Positions 50,613-59,019 of a stretch of 64,000 bases of DNA are shown one piece after another; position 1 is the first letter of the stretch; each line of letters starts with the position of its first letter. The stretch spans positions 62,001 through 126,000 of the forward strand of contig NZ_WOWP01000063.1 in the NCBI RefSeq assembly GCF_009741375.1. The letters are read 5' to 3'. The notes under the pieces are model-generated. The model worked only from the letters and a program-made list of their open reading frames with translations. It was not told the origin of the DNA and made no database searches. Made by a program: the position numbers and the translations under genes. This DNA comes from Flavobacterium rakeshii. GTDB taxonomy: Bacteria; Bacteroidota; Bacteroidia; Flavobacteriales; Flavobacteriaceae.

Positions 50613-52511
50613 TTAGTAGGCTCTTGCATCATTTCCTTCGTAAAAATTAATAAAGGCTCTGTTAACCACACGGTTACCTCCCGGGGTAGGGTATTCACCT
50701 GTAAAATACCAGTCACCTAAATTCTTCGGACACGCCTTGTGAAGATTCTCTACACTTTGGTAAATAATCTTAACTTCAGCATCAATTTCATCCGAACTTA
50801 GCATCTCAGCTATTTTGTTAGAAATCTCTTCATCTGTAAACGGTGCATAAAACTCTTTCACATAGTTTATCACCTCGTTATCAGGAAGATTTTCCTGCGC
50901 TTTTGATTTCTTGTAAACATCTTCCACAATATGCTCCATACCTCTTTCAATAAGAAGCTCATGAGCCGCCTTAAAGGCAATAAGACCTTCAAGTTTCGCC
51001 ATATCGATACCATAACAGTCAGGGTACCTGATTTGCGGAGCAGAAGAAACCACAACAATACGCTTAGGGTTAAGCCTGTCCATCATTTTAATGATGCTCT
51101 TTTTAAGCGTAGTCCCCCTTACAATACTGTCGTCAATAATAACCAGGTTATCTTCCGGCTTAATAACACCATAAGTAACATCATAAACGTGAGCCACTAA
51201 GTCGTCCCTGCTACTGTCTTCAGTAATAAAGGTTCTTAGTTTAGCATCTTTAATAGCTACTTTCTCTGTACGGATTTTGACCGAAAGTAATTCCCTAAGG
51301 CTATCTTCTGTTAATGTATCCTTGTTATCAAGTATATAATCGTTCTTTCTTTTATTAAGGAAGTCCTGTGCCGCCTCAACCATACCAAAGAAAGAAGTTT
51401 CTGCTGTATTAGGAATATATGAGAATACTGCATTATCTGTATCGCTTTCAATTGCCTCAAGTACCTGTGGCAACACTAAACGACCTAGTTGCTTACGCTC
51501 TTCATATATCTCGGCATCACTACCTCTTGAGAAATAAATCCTTTCAAACGAACATGCTTTTTTAGGCAATGCCGGATTAATCTCCTCAATGTTCATGCTA
51601 CCGTCTTTCTTAACGATTACTGCATGCCCCGGATCTAACTCCTGAACTGCATCAAACGGAACATTGAAAACGGTTTGGATAACCGGCCTTTCTGAAGCAA
51701 CTACCACAATTTCATCATCCTGGTAGTAGTATGCCGGACGGATACCTGCAGGATCTCGCATCACAAAAGCATCTCCGTGTCCCATCATACCTGCCATAGC
51801 ATAACCACCATCCCATTTTTTAGACGCGCGCTTAAGTATATTTGCAATATTTAGTCTCTTAGCAATTTCTGCAGAAGCTTCCAGTTTAGTGAAACCTTCT
51901 TTTTTACATTCCTGATATAAATCAATCACCTCTTCATCAAGGAAGTGACCTATTTTTTCCATTACAGTTACCGTATCGGCAAGTTCTTTAGGGTGCTGCC
52001 CTAACTCTACAAGGCTATCAAAAAGCTCCTTAACGTTAGTAAGGTTAAAGTTACCTGCAACGATAAGGTTGCGGTGCATCCAGCTGTTTTGGCGAAGGAA
52101 AGGGTGAACACTCTCTATACTGTTTTTACCAAACGTACCATATCTTACGTGCCCTAAGTATACTTCTCCAACATAAGGTACATTTTCTTTTTGAAGCTGC
52201 ACATCGTTAGCATATTCAGGATGCGCAATCATCTCCTCATTAATCCTTCCGTTTATCTGAGTAAATATATCCTGTATAGGTTGTTGTTTGTTAGAACGTA
52301 TCCTGCTTATGTAGCGCTGACCCGGCTTAACATCCATTTTCACACTCGCAAACCCGGCACCATCCTGCCCGCGGTTATGCTGTTTTTCCATCAGCAAATA
52401 CATTTTTTGCACTCCGTAAAAGGCCGTACCGTATTTCTCTTTATAATACTCTAAAGGCTTACGTAATCTTAAAAGTGCTATACCACATTCATGCTTTAAA
52501 GCGTCGCTCAT
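50613..52511 (-). CDS. purF: Amidophosphoribosyltransferase-like protein (PurF family, long form)
   Basis: Glutamine-PRPP amidotransferase family enzyme, first step of purine synthesis. The N-terminal class II glutamine amidotransferase has catalytic Cys9 in LKHECGIALLRL, after a short propeptide, then HNRGQDGAGFASV and GHVRYGTFGKNS. The phosphoribosyltransferase domain includes IVVVASERPVI, KACSFERIYFSRGSDAEIYEERKQLG and the PRPP loop NLVIIDDSIVRGTTLKKSI (about residues 455-473). At 632 residues it is some 130 longer than E. coli PurF, with extra segments before and after the PRTase core. Bacteroidota often carry this long form beside a standard PurF. It may be a second, possibly specialised, copy. 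The terminator at 52534 separates it from the pfkB-type kinase. Confidence 0.85.
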   Translation of the reverse strand: MSDALKHECGIALLRLRKPLEYYKEKYGTAFYGVQKMYLLMEKQHNRGQDGAGFASVKMDVKPGQRYISRIRSNKQQPIQDIFTQINGRINEEMIAHPEYANDVQLQKENVPYVGEVYLGHVRYGTFGKNSIESVHPFLRQNSWMHRNLIVAGNFNLTNVKELFDSLVELGQHPKELADTVTVMEKIGHFLDEEVIDLYQECKKEGFTKLEASAEIAKRLNIANILKRASKKWDGGYAMAGMMGHGDAFVMRDPAGIRPAYYYQDDEIVVVASERPVIQTVFNVPFDAVQELDPGHAVIVKKDGSMNIEEINPALPKKACSFERIYFSRGSDAEIYEERKQLGRLVLPQVLEAIESDTDNAVFSYIPNTAETSFFGMVEAAQDFLNKRKNDYILDNKDTLTEDSLRELLSVKIRTEKVAIKDAKLRTFITEDSSRDDLVAHVYDVTYGVIKPEDNLVIIDDSIVRGTTLKKSIIKMMDRLNPKRIVVVSSAPQIRYPDCYGIDMAKLEGLIAFKAAHELLIERGMEHIVEDVYKKSKAQENLPDNEVINYVKEFYAPFTDEEISNKIAEMLSSDEIDAEVKIIYQSVENLHKACPKNLGDWYFTGEYPTPGGNRVVNRAFINFYEGNDARAY

Positions 52512-52533
52512 AGTTGTGTTATTGTCGTGTTTA

Positions 52534-52560
52534 TTAAAAAAAGCCCCACAATGAGGCCTT
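52534..52560 (-). terminator. Terminator between the PfkB kinase and purF-like genes
   Basis: On the minus strand AAGGCCTC-ATTGT-GGGGCTT (plus 52541-52560, one G-U pair) followed by TTTTTAATAA. It ends the kinase transcript. Confidence 0.7.
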
Positions 52561-52568
52561 AGTATTTT

Positions 52569-53513
52569 TTACTCTTCTTCGTTTTCTAAATCCAGCGATA
52601 TATCAAACTGGGTTAATGCCTTAAACTGCTGCAGGCGGTCTATGACCTCTTCCTTGGAAACATTTTCCATTCGTTGGGTACCAAACTGCTCTACGCAAAA
52701 TGAAGCAAGGGTCGAACCATAAATTATGGCGTTCTTCATATTTTTGAACGACAGGTTTTCGCTTTGGGCTATATAACCTGTAAATCCTCCTGCAAACGTA
52801 TCTCCTGCTCCTGTTGGGTCAAACACCTCTTCAAGCGGAAGTGCCGGTGCAAAAAACACCTGCTTATCATGAAACAGCAATGCGCCGTGTTCTCCTTTTT
52901 TAATCACTACATACTCAGGTCCCATTTCATGGATCTTAGCTGCTGCCTTAACAAGAGAATATTCTCCCGTTAGCTGTCTTGCCTCTTCGTCATTAACGGT
53001 AATAACATCTACACGCTTAATAACTTCCTTTAGTTCAGGCAGGGCACAGTCCATCCAAAAGTTCATGGTATCAAGCACAACAAGCTTAGGTGCTTTCTCC
53101 ATTTGGTCAAGCACACTAATTTGTACCAAAGGGTGCAGGTTACCCAGCATTACCACATCGGCATCTTTGAAGTTTTGAGGAACTTTAGGCTGAAAATCGC
53201 CAAGTACGTTTAATTGCGTTTCCAGGGTATCCCTTGAGTTAAGGTCGTTATGGTAACGTCCTTTCCAGAAAAAGGTTTTTCCGCCTTTTACCACCTCGAT
53301 GGCCGAAACGTCAATTCCCCTGTTTGTAAATAAGTCGATATGCTCTTGAGGAAAGTCTTCTCCTACTACTGAAACGATGGCCGACTTCACTTTGAAAAAA
53401 GAAGACGCTAAGCCAATATAAGTCCCTGCTCCGCCAAGTATCTTATCGGTTTTCCCGAAAGGTGTTTCGATAGCATCAAAAGCAACTGAACCTACAATAA
53501 GTAATTTATTCAT
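52569..53513 (-). CDS. PfkB family carbohydrate/nucleoside kinase
   Basis: Ribokinase-superfamily kinase of 314 residues. The N-terminal GGAGTYIGLASSFF (about residues 27-41) is the substrate-binding signature. The C-terminal FDPTGAGDTFAGGFTGYIA (about 246-264) includes the catalytic Asp and the anion hole. The start is the ATG at 53513 (MNKLLIVGSVAFDAIETPFG), since the residues further upstream are unlike the family and overlap AT-rich promoter sequence. Closest by eye to the adenosine kinase/sugar kinase branch, but the substrate is unknown. It is upstream of the purF-like gene, though a terminator separates them. Confidence 0.88.
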   Translation of the reverse strand: MNKLLIVGSVAFDAIETPFGKTDKILGGAGTYIGLASSFFKVKSAIVSVVGEDFPQEHIDLFTNRGIDVSAIEVVKGGKTFFWKGRYHNDLNSRDTLETQLNVLGDFQPKVPQNFKDADVVMLGNLHPLVQISVLDQMEKAPKLVVLDTMNFWMDCALPELKEVIKRVDVITVNDEEARQLTGEYSLVKAAAKIHEMGPEYVVIKKGEHGALLFHDKQVFFAPALPLEEVFDPTGAGDTFAGGFTGYIAQSENLSFKNMKNAIIYGSTLASFCVEQFGTQRMENVSKEEVIDRLQQFKALTQFDISLDLENEEE

Positions 53514-53675
53514 AAACAGTTTAAAAATGAAGCTGCAAAGATACTCCATAAGTTGGATAACAACAAATTTGTCTATAAATTTCATTTATGCCTGCAACAG
53601 CTATTTTTTATAGTTTGTCGGGATATACACCATGCTTTGTCTGTTATTCACCCTTTACCCTCAAACCATTACATA

Positions 53676-53683
53676 TAACTTTG
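53676..53683 (+). promoter_or_regulatory. -7 box (TAACTTTG) for the VOC gene
   Basis: A perfect TAnnTTTG 32 nt before the ATG at 53716. Confidence 0.45.
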
Positions 53684-53715
53684 TAATATTCTTAAAATCA
53701 ATCAAATAATGTATT

Positions 53716-54222
53716 ATGAAAAATTCAAAAAACTTTGAACCGCTTACCGTTAATTTATGGTTTGACAGAAATGCCGAAGAAGCCGCTAAATTTTACACCT
53801 CAGTATTTAGTGACGGCAAAATACTAAGCACCACACATTATGGCAAAGAAGGACAGGAAATACACGGTATGCCCGAGGGAGCTGTAATGACCGTTGATTT
53901 TATTGCTCACGGCACCAAATTCGTTGGACTAAACGGCGGACCTTTATTTCAACTAAACGAATCGGTTTCCTTTATTATTAAATGTGAAAACCAAGAAGAG
54001 GTTGATTACTACTGGGAAAAACTTCGTGAAGGCGGAAACCCCGAATCACAACAGTGCGGTTGGCTTAAAGATCAGTTTGGCGTATCGTGGCAGGTTGTCC
54101 CAAATATACTCTACAAATTACTTAGCGACCCCGATAAGACCAAAACAGGCAAAGTAATGAATGCGCTACTGCAAATGAAAAAGCTGGACATCGCAAAACT
54201 GGAAGAGGCTTTTAATAGTTAA
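53716..54222 (+). CDS. VOC family protein (PhnB/3-dmu-like)
   Basis: Vicinal-oxygen-chelate fold protein of 168 residues. It begins FEPLTVNLWFDRNAEEAAKFYTSVFSDG (about residues 6-33), the standard start of the PhnB/3-demethylubiquinone methyltransferase-like subgroup. It continues with GAVMTVDFIAHGTKFVGLNGGP and WLKDQFGVSWQVVPNIL (about 116-132). Members are small soluble enzymes or antibiotic-binding proteins; several are annotated as methyltransferases without proof. The metal ligands are not obvious in this copy. The gene is monocistronic with a terminator at 54248. Function unknown beyond the fold. Confidence 0.85.
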   Translation: MKNSKNFEPLTVNLWFDRNAEEAAKFYTSVFSDGKILSTTHYGKEGQEIHGMPEGAVMTVDFIAHGTKFVGLNGGPLFQLNESVSFIIKCENQEEVDYYWEKLREGGNPESQQCGWLKDQFGVSWQVVPNILYKLLSDPDKTKTGKVMNALLQMKKLDIAKLEEAFNS

Positions 54223-54247
54223 ACACTTTTTCAACAGAAATACGAAT

Positions 54248-54280
54248 AATCCGCTACATTAATTTATAGCGGATTTTTTA
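54248..54280 (+). terminator. Terminator of the VOC gene
   Basis: AATCCGCTA (54248-54256) pairs with TAGCGGATT (54267-54275), then TTTTTATATTTTT. The T-rich tail also contains a TATATTTT box that may serve the next gene. Confidence 0.8.
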
Positions 54281-54306
54281 TATTTTTAACACAACAAACC
54301 TCACCT

Positions 54307-54702
54307 ATGAAAAAAGCTTTTAAAACATTATTATCTTTATCTGCCATAGCACTATTAACAGTTTATCTGTTTGTTTTTTCAAATATTGTTTTCCCATGGC
54401 AAAAGGATAACGCTATAAAAACCACTTTGGAATGGAGCGGACTTACAGAACTCCCCATTGAAAATAAAAACATAAACATCACTAAACGGGGAAGTATGTT
54501 TACAAGACAGTATATTCTTGAATTTACTGCAAACACCAAGGAAATTAAAAATTGGATTAAGAAAAATAAAAAACTGAACAAAATTCAGCTCCGTGAAAGA
54601 AACAACACAAAAACCTATGTCATTTCCGGAGAAAAGGGAGCAATAGGCGGAACAGTAAAAATAAAAGACAATCTCGTCATTATAAATATGAGCTGGAGTT
54701 AA
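54307..54702 (+). CDS. Hypothetical membrane-anchored protein
   Basis: Small protein of 131 residues with one N-terminal membrane helix or uncleaved signal anchor (about residues 7-30, LLSLSAIALLTVYLFVFSNIVF). A basic, AT-rich periplasmic part follows (about 32-131), with NIKKNKKLNKIQLRERNN. There is no lipobox and no recognised domain. Codon use is more AT-rich than in neighbouring housekeeping genes. It lies between the VOC gene's terminator and rnhA; its stop is only 2 bp from the convergent rnhA stop. I do not recognise the family. Confidence 0.5.
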   Translation: MKKAFKTLLSLSAIALLTVYLFVFSNIVFPWQKDNAIKTTLEWSGLTELPIENKNINITKRGSMFTRQYILEFTANTKEIKNWIKKNKKLNKIQLRERNNTKTYVISGEKGAIGGTVKIKDNLVIINMSWS

Positions 54703-54704
54703 AT

Positions 54705-55184
54705 CTATAACAACTTATCATCATCAGCCTCATAATAAGCATCAACATTAAGAACAGGTTGCTGTGAGGCCATAACAGCCAACTGATCACAACGTTCGTT
54801 TTGAGGGTGGTTATTATGTCCTTTTACCCACTTGAAATCAACCTTGTGTTGCCTGTATATTTTAAGAAAGCGTTTCCATAGGTCGGGATTTTTTTTACCG
54901 GCATACCCTTTTTTCTCCCAGCCAAAAACCCAGCCTTTGGTAATGGAGTCAATCACATATTTGGAATCGGACACCACAAGTACCGACATCCCCGGGTTTT
55001 TAAGTTTTTCCAAACCAACAATAACAGCCAGCAGTTCCATACGGTTATTGGTCGTTTTCCTGAAACCTTCATAAAATTCCCTTTTATAGCCCGTACCCAC
55101 CTGTTCCATAACCACACCATAGCCGCCCGGCCCCGGATTTCCCTTAGCCGCGCCATCTGTATATATATGTATTTGGTGACTCAT
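54705..55184 (-). CDS. rnhA: Ribonuclease HI
   Basis: Degrades the RNA strand of RNA/DNA hybrids. The 159 residues carry the full active site: Asp10 in HIYTDGAAKGNPGPGGYG, Glu in NRMELLAVIVGL (about residue 50), Asp in VLVVSDSKYVIDSITKGW (about 74), and the C-terminal HNNHPQNERCDQLA with the final Asp near 138. Length is close to the E. coli enzyme (155). It lies downstream of purN on the same strand with 52 bp between them and may be cotranscribed with it. Confidence 0.95.
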   Translation of the reverse strand: MSHQIHIYTDGAAKGNPGPGGYGVVMEQVGTGYKREFYEGFRKTTNNRMELLAVIVGLEKLKNPGMSVLVVSDSKYVIDSITKGWVFGWEKKGYAGKKNPDLWKRFLKIYRQHKVDFKWVKGHNNHPQNERCDQLAVMASQQPVLNVDAYYEADDDKLL

Positions 55185-55236
55185 TTTAAAATAATGAAAT
55201 TGACTTGTTAAACACCCGTAATGGTGAAAAATTAAA

Positions 55237-55800
55237 TTACTTACTCAAAAACTCCTCTATAACTCTAGGGAAATGTTCATGCTCTAAAGCAAGCACTCTT
55301 GATGCTACTTCCTGCGGAGTAGTACAGTCTGACACTTTTACCGTAGCCTGAAAAATAATATTCCCTTCGTCATAATTATCATTCACATAGTGTATGGTAA
55401 TACCTGTCTCCTCCTCTTTATTTTCCAAAACAGCTGTATGCACATGTATACCATACATACCTTTTCCGCCATATTTTGGCAACAGTGCAGGGTGTATATT
55501 TACTACCTTATCAGGATACTGAGCTATTATATTAGAAGGGAATTTCCATAAAAATCCGGCTAAAACAATAACATCCGGATTTAAATTTTGCACATTTTTA
55601 AGCACAAAATCACCGTTTAACTCCTCTCTGTTAAACACAAAAACAGGCACATTATAGCTTTTTGCCCTGTTAATTGCACCCGCATTTGGGTTGTTAGTAA
55701 ACAGTCCAACAACATTAAATTCGTCTTTTTTACCGAAATATTCCATGATTTTTTCGGCGTTAGACCCCCCTCCTGAAGCAAAAAGTACTATGTTTTTCAT
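55237..55800 (-). CDS. purN: Phosphoribosylglycinamide formyltransferase
   Basis: Folate-dependent GAR transformylase of purine synthesis, 187 residues. Visible motifs are the N-terminal VLFASGGGSNAEKIM (PRPP/GAR phosphate binding, about 6-20), LAGFLWKFPSNI, VNIHPALLPKYGGKGMYG (Asn-His catalytic pair, about 97-115) and the Asp motif ETGITIHYVNDNYDEGNIIFQ (about 132-152). The length is typical. The start codon at 55800 is followed by KNIVLFASG as expected. It is divergent from acpP with a 180-bp AT-rich gap, a common flavobacterial arrangement. Confidence 0.95.
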   Translation of the reverse strand: MKNIVLFASGGGSNAEKIMEYFGKKDEFNVVGLFTNNPNAGAINRAKSYNVPVFVFNREELNGDFVLKNVQNLNPDVIVLAGFLWKFPSNIIAQYPDKVVNIHPALLPKYGGKGMYGIHVHTAVLENKEEETGITIHYVNDNYDEGNIIFQATVKVSDCTTPQEVASRVLALEHEHFPRVIEEFLSK

Positions 55801-55942
55801 ACCTTTTTTAAATTTTTTTCAAAGTGCAAAAAAAAGAATAATAAACTGTAAAATAAAGGCTCTCTGGCAAATTTCTAAAATTAATTTTTTATTTTAGTAG
55901 TCACATTTTTTTAGTAAAACATGGTTTTAAAATAAAGTTTTT

Positions 55943-55950
55943 TATTTTTG
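55943..55950 (+). promoter_or_regulatory. -7 box (TATTTTTG) for acpP
   Basis: A perfect TAnnTTTG 31 nt before the acpP ATG. The expected TTG at -33 is missing; the sequence there is ATGGTTTT. Confidence 0.45.
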
Positions 55951-55980
55951 CCATCAATTTAAATTCTAAAATTAAAGATT

Positions 55981-56217
55981 ATGTCAGACATTGCATCAAG
56001 AGTAAAAGCGATTATCGTAGACAAATTAGGTGTTGACGAAAATGAGGTTGTAACAGAGGCTAGCTTCACAAATGATCTAGGAGCAGATTCACTAGACACT
56101 GTTGAGCTTATCATGGAGTTTGAAAAAGAATTCGATATTCAGATTCCAGACGATCAGGCTGAGAACATCTCTACTGTTGGTCAGGCTATTTCTTACATAG
56201 AAGAAGCAAAAAAATAA
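55981..56217 (+). CDS. acpP: Acyl carrier protein
   Basis: Carrier of growing fatty acyl chains. The 78-residue acidic protein is full length, with the phosphopantetheine attachment site Ser37 in [19 protein letters not shown] and the usual four-helix layout. It is followed by a 193-bp gap and then fabF; the pair is a standard fatty-acid synthesis unit, with rnc after it. The gap contains a hairpin (56228-56254) that could adjust the large excess of ACP over FabF. Confidence 0.97.
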   Translation: MSDIASRVKAIIVDKLGVDENEVVTEASFTNDLGADSLDTVELIMEFEKEFDIQIPDDQAENISTVGQAISYIEEAKK

Positions 56218-56227
56218 TAAATAATAT

Positions 56228-56254
56228 ACATCCATGTATCTGATGCATGGATGT
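56228..56254 (+). terminator. Hairpin between acpP and fabF
   Basis: ACATCCATG (56228-56236), 9-nt loop, CATGGATGT (56246-56254), then TCTTATTTATT, a weak T-tract. It probably ends most acpP transcripts while letting part of them run into fabF. Confidence 0.5.
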
Positions 56255-56410
56255 TCTTATTTATTGTCTTACCAACTTTTGCGTTAAACGCTTTGATAAA
56301 ATGAACGGGTTTATCCATTCATAATATATCCTGATGCCCATGTTTTCTTATTATTTTCAATAGAGACGCATGGGTATTGTTCTATAAATTGAAACTATAA
56401 AATTTAACTT

Positions 56411-57664
56411 ATGAAATTAAGAAGAGTTGTAGTAACCGGCTTAGGCGCCCTTACACCTATAGGAAACAACGTTGAGGAGTACTGGAACAGCCTTATCAAC
56501 GGAGTTAGCGGTGCTGCCCCTATTACATATTTTGATACGACTAACTTCAAAACAAAATTTGCCTGCGAAGTAAAAAATTTCAAGGTAGAAGATTTTATAG
56601 ACAGAAAAGAAGCAAGAAAAATGGACCGTTACGCTCAGTATGCCATTGTTTCTAGCGATGAGGCTGTAAAAGACGCCAATTTTGATTTTGATACACTGGA
56701 TAAAGACAGAGTAGGTGTAATTTGGGGTTCAGGTATTGGAGGTCTAGAGACTTTCCAGGAAGAAGTAATGAACTTTGCTGCCGGTAACGGTACTCCAAAA
56801 TTCAACCCTTTCTTTATTCCTAAAATGATAGCTGATATTGCAGGTGGTCACATTTCTATGAAATATGGCTTTAGAGGACCTAACTTCACAACGGTTTCTG
56901 CCTGTGCATCATCAACAAACGCTTTAATAGACGCTTTTAACTACATTCGTTTAGGCCATGCAGATGTTATGGTTACCGGAGGTAGTGAGGCTGCCGTTAC
57001 CATTGCAGGTATGGGTGGTTTTAACGCTATGCACGCGCTTTCTACAAGAAACGACGATCCGCAAACAGCTTCAAGACCAATGGACAAAGACCGCGACGGT
57101 TTTGTACTTGGTGAAGGTGCAGGTTCGCTTGTTATTGAAGAGTATGAGCACGCAATTGCAAGGGGCGCTACTATTTACTGCGAAATTGGCGGAGGCGGTA
57201 TGAGTGCCGACGCTCACCACATTACTGCTCCACACCCAGAAGGGCTTGGTGCTAAAAATGTTATGCTTAACTGTTTAAGGGATGCTGGTTTACAGCCATC
57301 AGATGTTGATGCTGTTAATATGCACGGTACATCTACTCCACTTGGAGATATTGCCGAGTCTAAAGCCATACTTGAAGTATTTGGCGAGCACGCATATAAC
57401 CTTAACCTTAACTCAACAAAGTCCATGACAGGTCACCTTCTTGGTGCTGCCGGGGCTATAGAGGCAATTGCTTCAATACTTTCAATAAAGCACGGAATTG
57501 TTCCTCCAACCATCAACCATTTCACTGATGACGAGAACATCGATCCAAAACTAAACTTCACTTTCAACAAAGCTCAGAAAAGAGACGTAAAGGTTGCTAT
57601 GAGTAACACGTTTGGTTTTGGCGGTCACAATGCGTGCGTATTGGTTAAAAAACTGGAATTATAA
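56411..57664 (+). CDS. fabF: Beta-ketoacyl-ACP synthase II
   Basis: Condensing enzyme of fatty acid elongation. The 417 residues show the thiolase fold and the Cys-His-His triad: Cys in TTVSACASSTNALIDA (about 163-166), His in NMHGTSTPLGD (about 304) and His in SMTGHLLGAAGAIEA (about 340). It begins RRVVVTGLGALTPIGNN and ends in the FGFGGHNACVLVKK motif. Full length for FabF. The start is 10 bp upstream of nothing else; the following rnc gene begins 10 bp after its stop, so the two are translated from one message. Confidence 0.97.
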   Translation: MKLRRVVVTGLGALTPIGNNVEEYWNSLINGVSGAAPITYFDTTNFKTKFACEVKNFKVEDFIDRKEARKMDRYAQYAIVSSDEAVKDANFDFDTLDKDRVGVIWGSGIGGLETFQEEVMNFAAGNGTPKFNPFFIPKMIADIAGGHISMKYGFRGPNFTTVSACASSTNALIDAFNYIRLGHADVMVTGGSEAAVTIAGMGGFNAMHALSTRNDDPQTASRPMDKDRDGFVLGEGAGSLVIEEYEHAIARGATIYCEIGGGGMSADAHHITAPHPEGLGAKNVMLNCLRDAGLQPSDVDAVNMHGTSTPLGDIAESKAILEVFGEHAYNLNLNSTKSMTGHLLGAAGAIEAIASILSIKHGIVPPTINHFTDDENIDPKLNFTFNKAQKRDVKVAMSNTFGFGGHNACVLVKKLEL

Positions 57665-57674
57665 TTATCCTTTA

Positions 57675-58415
57675 ATGGGCATTATAAAGAAAATATTCAA
57701 CAAATCCCGCTCTCCTGAAGACGGGATTTTTTTTGAAGAAATGAGAAAAATACTGGGATTTAACCCGGTAGAACTATCACATTACCGAAAAGGGTTTACA
57801 CACCGCTCTTCAAACAAAACAGATGAAAACGGTAATCCTATAAACTACGAACGTCTTGAGTTTTTAGGAGATGCCATGCTGGGATCTGTAATTGCAGCAC
57901 ACCTGTTTAAAGAGGTACCTACCGGAGACGAAGGCTACCTTACCAAAATGCGCTCTAAAATTGTAAGCCGTGAACACTTAAACGAACTGGGGCGCGATCT
58001 TAACCTTATAAAATGGGTTGAGAGTAAAGTATCTGCACAACATTTTGGCGAAAACATACACGGTAACCTTTTTGAGGCCTTTGTAGGAGCTATTTATCTT
58101 GACAGAGGTTTTACTTACTGCGAAAAATTCATCAATAAAAAGGTAATTGTACCTTATGTAGACATCCCTAAACTTGAGGGTAAGGTTATTAGCTACAAAA
58201 GCCTTGTTATTGAATGGTGCCAAAAAGAAAAAAAACAGTTTCATTACGATGTTTTTGAAGACAACGGTAATGAAGATGTTAAGCATTTTGGTGTACGTTT
58301 AAAAATTGACGGAAAAATTGTGGCCAAAGCCAGAGCAACTTCAAAAAAGAAAGCCGAAGAAAAAGCATCCCAAAGAGCCTATTTTGCATTTCAGGAAAAA
58401 ATTAACAAAAAATAA
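57675..58415 (+). CDS. rnc: Ribonuclease III
   Basis: Endonuclease specific for double-stranded RNA, needed for rRNA and mRNA processing. The 246-residue protein opens MGIIKKIFNKSRS with a short family-specific extension. The catalytic domain (about 20-155) has the signature NYERLEFLGDAMLGSVIAAHLF (about 58-79) and the active-site HGNLFEAFVGAIYLDRG (Asp and Glu, about 125-143). The dsRNA-binding domain (about 168-240) ends in KKKAEEKASQRAYFAF. The start is ATG 57675, since earlier in-frame codons fall inside fabF. It is 10 bp after fabF, a typical Bacteroidota fabF-rnc pair. Confidence 0.95.
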   Translation: MGIIKKIFNKSRSPEDGIFFEEMRKILGFNPVELSHYRKGFTHRSSNKTDENGNPINYERLEFLGDAMLGSVIAAHLFKEVPTGDEGYLTKMRSKIVSREHLNELGRDLNLIKWVESKVSAQHFGENIHGNLFEAFVGAIYLDRGFTYCEKFINKKVIVPYVDIPKLEGKVISYKSLVIEWCQKEKKQFHYDVFEDNGNEDVKHFGVRLKIDGKIVAKARATSKKKAEEKASQRAYFAFQEKINKK

Positions 58416-58531
58416 ATGAATTTAACAGTAAACTATAACGTTTTCGTTGATAATTTACCGTTAACTTAATTTTAAGACTATTTTTTGTAAGTTATAAGTA
58501 GTATATTTACGCCTTATTATTCAGAATAATA

Positions 58532-59017
58532 ATGGCTATTCACAAACTGCTGATTGATGACTTCGTTACAATCGATTATGAATTAATCGCCATACACTCT
58601 TCCCTGGAAGACTACAGGCTGGCATATTTCATTAATCGTGAACTGTCAATTCTCCTTGAAAAAAGCCCAAAAGATATAGAGATCAAGGTTAAAGAAGGTG
58701 AAAGCTGTTTTTCAAGGTTCATTTATGAAGACGAGGATAAAGAAATAACCTGGAACCTTCTGGAAAACAAAAACACCATAGTGAGCAAACAACAGGAAAG
58801 TATTTCACTGTTTGATGCCGCAGGGTTTGACGTGAGCACTAATGTCTTCCTTTTACCGGAATTCAAAAAAGTGGATTACATTATAAAAATAGAGAACATT
58901 TGTGGGAATTTTGCGATTGAGGAGCTTGTGGAAAAGCTACTCAAAATACGTCAGGTTACTACCGCTTATAAAATTGACCACCAAAAACTAAAATCGAAAA
59001 ACAATTTAATTTTTTAA
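58532..59017 (+). CDS. IPExxxVDY family protein
   Basis: Conserved Bacteroidota protein of unknown function, named for a short motif that reads here as LPEFKKVDYI near residue 109. The 161 residues start MAIHKLLIDDFVTIDYELIAIHSSLEDYRLAYFIN and have no signal peptide or membrane helix, so it should be cytoplasmic. It is always seen next to pyruvate kinase and rnc in flavobacterial genomes, as here: rnc lies 116 bp upstream and pyk starts 2 bp after its stop. That tight coupling suggests cotranslation with pyk, but no function follows from it. Confidence 0.85.
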   Translation: MAIHKLLIDDFVTIDYELIAIHSSLEDYRLAYFINRELSILLEKSPKDIEIKVKEGESCFSRFIYEDEDKEITWNLLENKNTIVSKQQESISLFDAAGFDVSTNVFLLPEFKKVDYIIKIENICGNFAIEELVEKLLKIRQVTTAYKIDHQKLKSKNNLIF

Positions 59018-59019
59018 GA

